From CAYNEI01 sp964396185 (GTDB taxonomy: Archaea; Thermoplasmatota; SW-10-69-26), in the NCBI GenBank assembly GCA_964396185.1, contig CAYNEI010000019.1, forward strand, positions 1-45,270: DNA of 45,270 nucleotides, read 5' to 3'. The notes under the pieces were generated by a model. The model was not told the DNA's origin. It searched no databases and worked only from the letters and a program-made list of their open reading frames with translations. Shown piece by piece: positions 39,245 through 45,270 of this stretch. Numbering within the stretch: position 1 is the stretch's first letter; each line of letters starts with the position of its first letter. The translations under genes were made by a program, and so were the position numbers.

Positions 39245-41815
39245 TCAAGCACCAGCCGTGGCTGACGCCGCTGCGATGACTTGACCCACCCACGGGAACT
39301 CTTTGTTATGCCGTTTGACCAAATCGCCATCCTGGTAAACCCATACAGTCGCAACGAGCGCCGCTTCAGCTCCGTTATTCACGAACCACTCAACTCCGTC
39401 CGCGTCGAGGGAGAATGGTCGGAAGATGTCTTGGCCAAGGACAGTTAAAGCGGGGAACAGTCTGGACTGATCGTATGTGTATCCGAGTCTGTAGGTGACG
39501 TTCGTGTCACTTATAGTCCCAAGAGAACCCTGCTCGATAGAGTCTCTTTCGAGCACCGTGAACGACCCCCGTGGAACGAGCTCGTCGGCATGTCCCAGCA
39601 ACGCCCGCTCAACGCAAACCACCTCAGTTGGAGTCTCAACGGTCACATCAATGCAGAGGCGCCCTGATGAATCATCCCGAAGTGTGATCGTCACAATCCC
39701 CTGCTGGATTGGGGGAACATCTTGAGGTGGAGCGGAGGTCTCGGAGGCAAGGGTTACATTTTCCTCCTTCACGAGTGTCGCTGCGCCCGGGCCCCCATTC
39801 TCACCATCCGAGGGGAAGAGATCAATCTGCATCCCCTGCCCCCGTTTGAATAGGATGGTCTGGTCTTGCTCGGAGGTGCCGCGAACGGTGTAAGTATCGC
39901 TGCCTCCACCATCGATGAGTGCTCCCGTGCCTCGACTCGAACCTCCATTCGTATTAACAGTGTTTTCGACTACATATTCGTCATTTCCATCGTCGTCTAC
40001 GAGAAGCGCGTGACCCCCGCCCGACGCCCCGCCATTGACCCCGGACCCTCCGCCCCGGTAGAGATCCGAACCCTCGCCGAGATCCAGAAGGAACCCGGCA
40101 GCCGTGGATGGGGCACTCCCGAGTACGGCCCTCTGAGCGCCACCGTTGAATCCTGCTACCCCGAAGCCCTTATCCAAATACTCATCATTACCCCCCGTAT
40201 CAATCAGAGTACCCGAAGCGAATAACCCCTCTACGTCTACGCTTCCCCCGCCGTTCGCACCTACGGTTTCAGCCTCATAGAGATCATCACTGAGTCCCGC
40301 GTCGAATAGAAACCCGACCGCGACGGCTTCCTCAGGGGCATGGGCGCCACCGTTCACTCCTCTGGTACTCGCGTCGTACCAATCGTTCCCTCCCCCATCG
40401 AAGAGGAACCCTATACCCCTGTGAGCGCCACCGTTGACGCCGTAATCTTCGAACCTCCCATCATATGCATCGTCGCCAGCCAGGTCGATCAACGCACCCA
40501 TTCCTCCGTCTGAACCCCCATTGAGCCCGTGCCCGACACTGCCGCCATATGAGTCGCTCCCAGACACATCGATGAGTAGGCCACTTCCACCCTGGACGCC
40601 GCCGTTCACGCCTTGACCGTCTGTGCTAAAATAGAGATCATCACCCGCACCATCGGCGAGGAATCCGATACCATTTGCTCCTCCGCCGTTGATGCCTCTT
40701 CCGATCGCAAAATAGGTATCCGACCCTTCCGCGTCCAGGAGCAATCCTGCGCCGAGGAAACCCCCGCCGTTGACCCCGCATTCTCGAAGGAACGGGCTGC
40801 TGCCGTACTGGTCGTTCCCCTCAAGGTCGATGAGGGCAGCTGCACCGTGGGCTTGTGTTGAGTCGCATGGGGCCACAAGGCCGGCGTTCCCGCTCCCACC
40901 TCCATTGTTGTTGTAAGTATCATCTCCTCCTGCGTCTATCAGGAGGGCGTAGTCAGTCGTGTACTGATTCGCCTCATCGCGGAGGTTGATAGAGAAGATG
41001 GGAGCGAAGGCAACTGACGTAGGGTGAGATGCAGGTTTCGAGTCTGTTATCACTGAATCGAGCTCCGCGATCGATTCGAGAAGTATGCTCCTCGCAGCCA
41101 AAATTGGGCCAACCTCGATGCCAGCTTCCCGTAGTCCGAGTTGCTCTCGCGCTATCTGGTTCAAGGGCCCGTTTCGGAAGGCTTCTAGCGTCACCGCGTT
41201 GAAATGTGCGAACGAATCGACAACGTCGATTATCGCGTCGCGAACATCTTGGTCGAGATCGCTAAACGTCGCGAGTTCACCGCGTGTCTCAGAGGGAAGC
41301 TCCATGCCATACTGCTCCGCGAGCGCCTGAAATGCTTGTTCGATCGACTCTGAGGGAGCCCGAGCGGGCACACTGTCGGACCCTCCTAGTGTCCGTGTTT
41401 GCCACGCAGTCCCAACGAGTCCGTACCGAATAGCGTCTTGCGTGGGGCTGGCGCCTTCCGCCGAAGGGACACTCAGCAACTCCTCGACAGCAAGTAGGTT
41501 CGACCGTTGCTGCGCAATGCCGACGCTCCCCCCTTCCGTAGAATCAACCCCTTGGTCAACGAGCCCAGAAACTACGACATTCGCCGCAGCAACGGCTTTA
41601 GCGGTAGGGGGACCGGTGTCCGAACGTAGAGCCGTTAGGACGTCTGTCGATTCTGCGGGTGCCGCGCCGACAGGGGAGTCGCTTGTGTTCGCCAGTGCGC
41701 TGGAGGATCCTTCTTCGGCAGGAATCCCGAGCGGGATGCTGACAGTGATCATGAGCAATACGGAGAACAATGCGAGTTGTTTGGTCGCTACCAATTTTTT
41801 CGGCCCCCGAAGCAT
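39245..41815 (-). CDS. Exported NGG/LID-repeat protein, 856 residues
   Basis: Residues 1-34 are a signal peptide (QLALFSVLLMITVSIPLGIP). Residues 35-285 are a mostly helical acidic region. From about 288 to 680 there are twelve repeats of 27-38 residues of the form L-[IL]-D-x-x-G-x-D-x-Y followed by G-x-N-G-G and x-G-x-G, for example LIDLAGDDAYDG then YGVNGGAHRGIGF. The D-x-Y and NGG turns suggest a beta-solenoid, possibly Ca2+-binding. Residues 690-856 are a beta-rich C-terminal domain without a membrane helix. The GC content and codon choice are visibly lower than in neighbours, a sign of transfer. The TATA at 41836-41846 fits leaderless translation from 41815. Confidence 0.8.
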   Translation of the reverse strand: MLRGPKKLVATKQLALFSVLLMITVSIPLGIPAEEGSSSALANTSDSPVGAAPAESTDVLTALRSDTGPPTAKAVAAANVVVSGLVDQGVDSTEGGSVGIAQQRSNLLAVEELLSVPSAEGASPTQDAIRYGLVGTAWQTRTLGGSDSVPARAPSESIEQAFQALAEQYGMELPSETRGELATFSDLDQDVRDAIIDVVDSFAHFNAVTLEAFRNGPLNQIAREQLGLREAGIEVGPILAARSILLESIAELDSVITDSKPASHPTSVAFAPIFSINLRDEANQYTTDYALLIDAGGDDTYNNNGGGSGNAGLVAPCDSTQAHGAAALIDLEGNDQYGSSPFLRECGVNGGGFLGAGLLLDAEGSDTYFAIGRGINGGGANGIGFLADGAGDDLYFSTDGQGVNGGVQGGSGLLIDVSGSDSYGGSVGHGLNGGSDGGMGALIDLAGDDAYDGRFEDYGVNGGAHRGIGFLFDGGGNDWYDASTRGVNGGAHAPEEAVAVGFLFDAGLSDDLYEAETVGANGGGSVDVEGLFASGTLIDTGGNDEYLDKGFGVAGFNGGAQRAVLGSAPSTAAGFLLDLGEGSDLYRGGGSGVNGGASGGGHALLVDDDGNDEYVVENTVNTNGGSSRGTGALIDGGGSDTYTVRGTSEQDQTILFKRGQGMQIDLFPSDGENGGPGAATLVKEENVTLASETSAPPQDVPPIQQGIVTITLRDDSSGRLCIDVTVETPTEVVCVERALLGHADELVPRGSFTVLERDSIEQGSLGTISDTNVTYRLGYTYDQSRLFPALTVLGQDIFRPFSLDADGVEWFVNNGAEAALVATVWVYQDGDLVKRHNKEFPWVGQVIAAASATAGA

Positions 41816-41835
41816 TTTTGAGCGAACCTACGTCT

Positions 41836-41846
41836 AAGTATATGAA
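41836..41846 (-). promoter_or_regulatory. TATA box of the NGG-repeat protein gene
   Basis: Minus-strand TTCATATACTT is centred 26 bases before the ATG at 41815, the leaderless spacing; there is no ribosome-binding site. Confidence 0.6.
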
Positions 41847-42135
41847 CTACTTGACGATACGTAGAGAATCTTGACAGGCCTCGTCGATGACCTCTCTCGA
41901 CCGGGGTTGGAAGCCTAGAACCCGCTGAGAGAACCCATCCAAGTTCTAATCCCGGCGGTCAGTCACAACACGGGCGTGATCGTACCCACAACACCTCCCG
42001 GGGTCTGCTCCCAGTTCCCAGGACTCCGCCCTTGATCAGTGAGGTTGAGATCGTTGGTCGTCCACGAGTACCGGTGGTCTACCCCCAGATATCGCCCGTC
42101 TGAGCCCGTTCCAGCCCCCGATGGGGGTAGAGCAA
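41847..42135. other. Gap between divergent genes, no gene seen
   Basis: Beyond the two promoters this stretch shows one imperfect hairpin-prone segment (41898-41958, GACCGGGGTTGG ... AATCCCGGCGGTC) and nothing else that I can support. Confidence 0.5.
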
Positions 42136-42143
42136 CTCTTTTG
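42136..42143 (+). promoter_or_regulatory. TATA-like element of the COG1395-type regulator
   Basis: CTCTTTTG is centred 27 bases before the GTG at 42167, supporting leaderless translation from that codon. Confidence 0.45.
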
Positions 42144-42166
42144 TAGAAGGACAACTACCTTCCCTT

Positions 42167-43141
42167 GTGCGCAGGAAGTTGGTCGACCATGTGCGAGAGC
42201 TCATGGCCCGCTCCGGGTTCGCCGTGAGCGACACCTTCCGCCACAGGCCGATCTCCTTCGATTTCCTGGGCCGGCGCGACGACCAGTTCTACATCGTCAA
42301 GATCCTGACGAACATCGACTCGCTGAGCGAGGAGGTCGCCGACGAGATGCGCGTGCTGGCTCGCTTCCTGGACGGCCGCCCCTTGCTCGTGGGCTTGAAG
42401 GCCTCCAGCGCTCCCTTGGAAGCCGGTGCAGTCTACGTGCGCCACGGCATCCCCATCCTCTCCCTGGATGGCCTCCACGAGTACCTCATCGAGGGCGCCC
42501 CACCCGTCGCCTTCGCCGCGCCCGGTGGCTTCTGCGTGCGCTTGGACGGGGCGCGCTTGAACGAGCTTCGCTCCGAGCGCAACCTCTCACTCGGCCAGCT
42601 GGCTGACGTCGCCGGCGTCTCCCGGCGGGCCATCTCCATGTACGAGGATGGCATGAGCGCCACGGTGGAGGCGGCCATCCGGCTCGAGGAGTTCCTGGAC
42701 GAGCAGCTCATCCAACCCATCGATCCCTTCTCCCGGGTCAGTGACGAGGAGAGCGACCGACAGCCTCGGCGCATCGACGAGATCCGCGACCCCTTCACCC
42801 GGGGCATCTTCGAGCACCTCGCCGAACTCGGGTTCGGCATCGTGCCCACGGGCCGCTCGCCCTTCCACGGCATCGGCATCGTGAGCCCAGCCGACTACGA
42901 CCCCACCAACGCGCGCGATGCGCTGCTGATCACTGCCACCAGCAAGCCCAAGGCCGTGGCCAAGCGCAGCGACCTCGTGGCCAGCATCTCGACGATCTGC
43001 GAGCGCACCAGCGTCTTCATCGTGTCCGAGAAGATGACCGGCCCCCACGGCGCCGCGTTCCTGCGCCGCAAGGAGCTCGTGGACCTCGAGGACGCCGAGG
43101 GGCTGCGCGATCTGGTCAGCGAGCGGCGGGAAGAGGCTTAG
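42167..43141 (+). CDS. Archaeal HTH transcriptional regulator, COG1395 family
   Basis: 324-residue regulator of a conserved archaeal family with an N-terminal alpha/beta domain, a Cro/C1-type HTH and a C-terminal domain. Residues 1-125 resemble a nuclease-like fold (ISFDFLGRRDDQFYIVKILTN). Residues 127-185 are the HTH: LNELRSERNLSLGQLADVAG, VSRRAISMYEDG. Residues 205-324 form the third conserved domain (RGIFEHLAELGFGIVP, then LLITATSKPKAVAKRSDLV and ISTICERTSVFIVSEK). Length and order match family members such as the methanogen HTH protein MTH_967 type. Its target is unknown. The gene marks the start of the accessory block that contains the Doc remnant. Confidence 0.92.
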   Translation: MRRKLVDHVRELMARSGFAVSDTFRHRPISFDFLGRRDDQFYIVKILTNIDSLSEEVADEMRVLARFLDGRPLLVGLKASSAPLEAGAVYVRHGIPILSLDGLHEYLIEGAPPVAFAAPGGFCVRLDGARLNELRSERNLSLGQLADVAGVSRRAISMYEDGMSATVEAAIRLEEFLDEQLIQPIDPFSRVSDEESDRQPRRIDEIRDPFTRGIFEHLAELGFGIVPTGRSPFHGIGIVSPADYDPTNARDALLITATSKPKAVAKRSDLVASISTICERTSVFIVSEKMTGPHGAAFLRRKELVDLEDAEGLRDLVSERREEA

Positions 43142-43192
43142 GGCCAACGCGCTTCTCTCCGGCAAGCACGACCAGGCAGAGCATGCTAGCCG

Positions 43193-43211
43193 GGTAGGCT
43201 TGATGCCTACC
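43193..43211. promoter_or_regulatory. Perfect 7-bp hairpin between the regulator and the Doc remnant
   Basis: GGTAGGC-TTGAT-GCCTACC. No T-tract follows, so an operator for the toxin locus is as likely as a terminator for the regulator gene. Confidence 0.4.
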
Positions 43212-43230
43212 AGGGAGCTGGTCGAGCGAG

Positions 43231-43606
43231 TGGTTTCCGGTAACCGAAGATGTTCATCGCGTGCACGATCGGGTCCTTGCCCGTGGGGGCGGTGAACCAG
43301 GTGTCATCTCCCCCGGTGCGATCGAGGCGGCCGTGGCTCGCGCACGGCACGGACCGCTGCCGGCCCCAGGGGATTTCTGGGCGCGAGCGGCGCTCCTCCT
43401 GCGTGGCCTCGCGCAAGATGACCCTTTCGCGGATGGCAACAAACGGACCGCGTTCGAAGCCACCGATCTCTTCTTTACGGAGGAACGAGCGGAAGCTTCT
43501 TGTCGCCACCGGAGAAGCGGTCGAGTTCATGGTCGATGTGGCCCAGGGCCACCACGCGCTCAAGAGCATCCGGAGATGGCTCAGGGCGAACCCCCGGAAA
43601 CGCTAA
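43231..43606 (+). pseudogene. Doc/Fic-family toxin gene, frameshifted
   Basis: The first frame reads PVTEDVHRVHDRVLARGGGEPGVIS, an N-terminal Doc helix, then DFWARAALLLRGLAQDDPFADGNKRTAFEATDLF, the catalytic Fic motif. At a run of three T (43474-43476) the reading shifts; deleting one base joins it to a second frame that continues LRRNERKLLVATGEAVEFM and VDVAQGHHALKSIRRWL, the normal Doc C-terminus. The catalytic histidine of H-P-F-x-D-G-N-K-R is Asp (DDPFADGNKR). No start codon is found before the conserved N-terminus in frame, so both ends are damaged. Intact Doc enzymes modify EF-Tu/EF1A-type targets. No upstream Phd antitoxin is visible. Confidence 0.75.
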
Positions 43607-43611
43607 ATATT
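43604..43611 (+). promoter_or_regulatory. TATA box of the first mini-protein gene
   Basis: TAAATATT overlaps the Doc stop codon and is centred 28 bases before the ATG at 43636. Confidence 0.55.
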
Positions 43612-43635
43612 CTGGAGCCACCATGGAGGTGTACC

Positions 43636-43803
43636 ATGGCTCCTGACTCCCCCAGGAAGCGCAAGGATAAGGATGAGGCCTCCTCCGCAACCCCTGAGGA
43701 CACGGAGGACTTCGACGATGGCTGGGATCCCGAGACCGAGGCGATCTTCGAAGCCTCCTACGAGCGCAACAAGGAAGCCATGGAGCGCCTCGCGAAGCTC
43801 TGA
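43636..43803 (+). CDS. Mini-protein A, 55 residues
   Basis: Charged protein with a basic N-terminal stretch (SPRKRKDKDEASS), an acidic middle (EDTEDFDDGWDPETE) and a C-terminal helix FEASYERNKEAMERLAKL. A GGAGGTG stands 5 bases before the ATG and a TATA box lies at the leaderless distance. It has a tandem paralogue 16 bases downstream, from which it differs mainly in the N-terminal half. I recognise no family. Its position next to the Doc remnant makes a role as a former antitoxin or partner possible; that is inference only. Confidence 0.7.
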   Translation: MAPDSPRKRKDKDEASSATPEDTEDFDDGWDPETEAIFEASYERNKEAMERLAKL

Positions 43804-43819
43804 CGGACGCGGAGGTATG

Positions 43820-43978
43820 ATGTCGATGGGCTCCAACGAGGAGAAGAAGGACGCTTCCCGCCAACCGGGACACCCAGGGGATCCTCCCTACAAGCCCATG
43901 GACCCCGAGACCGATGCCGCCTTCGAAGCCTCCTACGAGCGCAACAAAGAGGCCATGGAGCGCCTCGCGAAGCTGTGA
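43820..43978 (+). CDS. Mini-protein B, 52 residues, paralogue of A
   Basis: The last 25 residues differ from mini-protein A at only two positions, and the final 18 codons differ by three synonymous changes, so the duplication is recent. The first 25 residues are unrelated in sequence, being charged and proline-rich. The start is uncertain among ATGs at 43817, 43820 and 43826; GGAGGT at 43811-43816 favours the second or third. The stop precedes the next promoter by about 25 bases. Conserved tails with free N-termini are typical of partner-binding helices. Confidence 0.7.
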   Translation: MSMGSNEEKKDASRQPGHPGDPPYKPMDPETDAAFEASYERNKEAMERLAKL

Positions 43979-44001
43979 CGTTGCCTTCGACACGCGAACA
44001 G

Positions 44002-44009
44002 TGATAATC
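44002..44009 (+). promoter_or_regulatory. TATA-like element of the M14 lipoprotein gene
   Basis: TGATAATC is centred 25 bases before the ATG at 44030; no ribosome-binding site is present. Confidence 0.5.
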
Positions 44010-44029
44010 CCCCTGTGCTTCTCTCTACC

Positions 44030-45270
44030 ATGCACGGGGAGCGCTTGTTCATCCTCCTGGTCGCCAGCTCCATGCTCGTGGCCGGCTGCGTTGGCTTCGC
44101 TGGCGATGAGGAGATCTCACCAGCGAGCACCGAGCTGATCGACGAACCGCTCCAGAGCGTGGCGGATGCCTACTACGATGTCCCTGGCGGTCAACCGTAT
44201 CCGGCCTACATGGCCTCGTTCTTGGCAAGCGGTGTCCTCGGAGGGGATGTCCGGTTCCACACCTTCGAGGAGGTCGGCGCCAAGCTCGAGGCCTGGGAGC
44301 AAGCTTACCCCGGTTTCATCGAGCTGGATGTGATCGGGGAGTCCCACGAGGGCCGACCCATCTGGCGCGTGGTGGTGACCGACGAATCGGTCACCGAAGC
44401 CAAGATGGCCCCCCTGCTCGACGGTGGCCACCACGGCAACGAGTACGGCGGCAGCGAGATCATGCTCTACACCGTCGACTTCCTGCTGGCCAACCTCGAC
44501 AACGCCACGGTCCAGGAGATGCTCACCGAGCTCGAGATCCACGTCATCCCCATCGTCAACCCCGACGGGTACGTGGAGGGCACGCGCTACAACGGCTTCG
44601 GCGTCAACCTCAACCGCAACTACGACGTGGACTGGGGCAACCCTGCGGGCACCTCCAACCCCATCATGGGCACCCTGGCCGAGGCGCTTGGCACCCCGTT
44701 CCCAGGCGTCACGCTGGCCGCGGAGAACTGCGGCTCAGCCCCCTTCTCCGAGCCCGAGACCCAGGCGATCCGGGACGTCATGACCGAGCTGGGAGAGCGC
44801 GCCGCCTTCTACCTCACCGGCCACACCCCCACGCACGCGGTCATCGCGCCTCCCGCTGCCTTCGATCCACCCTTCCAGGTTCCCGACCACCACCGCTCTG
44901 TGCTGGACGAGGAGCTGGAGTGGATCCGAGACAACACGGAGTACGAGGCCGGCCGCGCCCAGTGGGGGGATATGTCCGCTGGGCTCCCGTACGCGGCCAG
45001 CGGGTCGAGCATGGACTACTTCTACGCGACCCTCGACAAGCCCGCCTTCACGGTGGAGGTGGAGTACTTCGCCTCAAGCGTCACGGCCGAGGACTACCCG
45101 GAGCGCATGGCCGAGGCCTACGAGGGGCTGCGGTTCTGGATGGATGCGACCCTACCCTTGCCCATGCATCTCTTGGCCAACGCGGCTGAGCTGGCTGGTT
45201 GGGAGGAGCCGAGCCGGCCCGCCCTGCTCCCGACCGACCATCCGGAGACGGTGTTCCCGGAGCGCGAGTC
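44030..45270 (+). CDS. M14 zinc carboxypeptidase lipoprotein (3' end cut by window)
   Basis: At least 413 residues with no stop before the window ends. Residues 1-20 are a lipoprotein signal ending LVAGC, so C20 should anchor it outside the membrane. The catalytic domain starts near residue 78: H135-x-x-E138 in HHGNEYGG binds zinc, NPDGY is at 177-181, N195-R196 in NLNRNYD binds the substrate carboxylate, H265 in LTGHTP is the third zinc ligand and E343 or E345 in FTVEVEYF is the catalytic base. This is a complete M14 active site. It would trim C-terminal residues from peptides at the cell surface, perhaps feeding the amino-acid permease. The final part may be another domain outside the window. 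Confidence 0.9.
   Translation, partial: MHGERLFILLVASSMLVAGCVGFAGDEEISPASTELIDEPLQSVADAYYDVPGGQPYPAYMASFLASGVLGGDVRFHTFEEVGAKLEAWEQAYPGFIELDVIGESHEGRPIWRVVVTDESVTEAKMAPLLDGGHHGNEYGGSEIMLYTVDFLLANLDNATVQEMLTELEIHVIPIVNPDGYVEGTRYNGFGVNLNRNYDVDWGNPAGTSNPIMGTLAEALGTPFPGVTLAAENCGSAPFSEPETQAIRDVMTELGERAAFYLTGHTPTHAVIAPPAAFDPPFQVPDHHRSVLDEELEWIRDNTEYEAGRAQWGDMSAGLPYAASGSSMDYFYATLDKPAFTVEVEYFASSVTAEDYPERMAEAYEGLRFWMDATLPLPMHLLANAAELAGWEEPSRPALLPTDHPETVFPERE

Noticed and set aside
41898..41958. A tRNA-like 3' half (GGGTTGGAAGCC arm, then AAGTTCTAATCCCGGCGG) that might be a tRNA-Ser remnant or attachment site
   Set aside because: The T-arm stem pairs at only three of five positions, no D-arm or 5' acceptor half is present, and no integrase is nearby. 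Outer pairing GACCG/CGGTC could be chance.
1..45270. CRISPR arrays, transposase genes and rRNA operons
   Set aside because: No regular direct-repeat and spacer array, no DDE-type or serine-recombinase protein and no rRNA-like stretch was seen on either strand.

Overview
The window looks like a piece of a high-GC archaeal chromosome, most likely a euryarchaeon in the broad Thermoplasmatota/Halobacteriota range; a finer placement cannot be made from sequence alone. The reasons are an archaeal COG1395-type HTH regulator (42167-43141), a long-form HisG, a winged-helix regulator resembling haloarchaeal ones, and archaeal promoter architecture. Many genes have a TATA-like element centred 25-28 bases before the start codon, as expected for leaderless mRNAs, while a minority have a short leader with a GGAGG-type ribosome site.

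Layout. 1-5461: a truncated acyl-CoA dehydrogenase, a membrane protein paired with a winged-helix regulator, a pterin carbinolamine dehydratase, a PQQ-repeat lipoprotein and an aminotransferase, followed by a broken PEBP-family gene (5475-5708 and upstream). 6003-13635: an ion-homeostasis block with three different Na+/H+-type antiporters and an APC permease, two of the four carrying fused universal-stress-protein domains. 13775-15580: inorganic pyrophosphatase and a second aminotransferase. 15581-16060: no conventional gene, but a strong TATA element, two strong hairpins and a tiny acidic-tailed ORF. 16061-22807: a complete-looking histidine operon read leftward as hisG-D-C-H-A-B-F-IE, with 4-base overlaps from hisG to hisB and a repeat-filled gap before hisF. 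22944-24811: VTT-domain membrane protein and dihydroorotase. 25281-31215: a winged-helix regulator, a voltage-sensor-like protein without a pore, a small membrane protein, a Snf2-family ATPase and a YeiH-like transporter. 31250-41815: leftward genes for two small membrane proteins and four exported proteins, including a 1666-residue C-terminally anchored protein and an 856-residue protein with about twelve NGG/LID..G.D.Y repeats. 42167-45270: the COG1395-type regulator, a degraded Doc/Fic toxin gene, two tandem near-identical mini-proteins and the start of an M14 carboxypeptidase lipoprotein.

How it fits together. The left and central parts are housekeeping metabolism (histidine, pyrimidine, pyrophosphate, amino-acid transamination) plus pH/salt homeostasis. 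The 32-42 kb part is a cell-surface island whose last gene is visibly lower in GC than the rest. Four gaps between genes carry long imperfect inverted repeats of one related family (CACGAAGG / CACGGAG words), which looks like a dispersed element of this genome. The least explained items are the NGG-repeat exported protein, the Doc-remnant plus twin mini-proteins, the structured transcript near 15.7-15.9 kb, and the inverted-repeat family. No CRISPR array, rRNA, convincing tRNA or transposase was seen.
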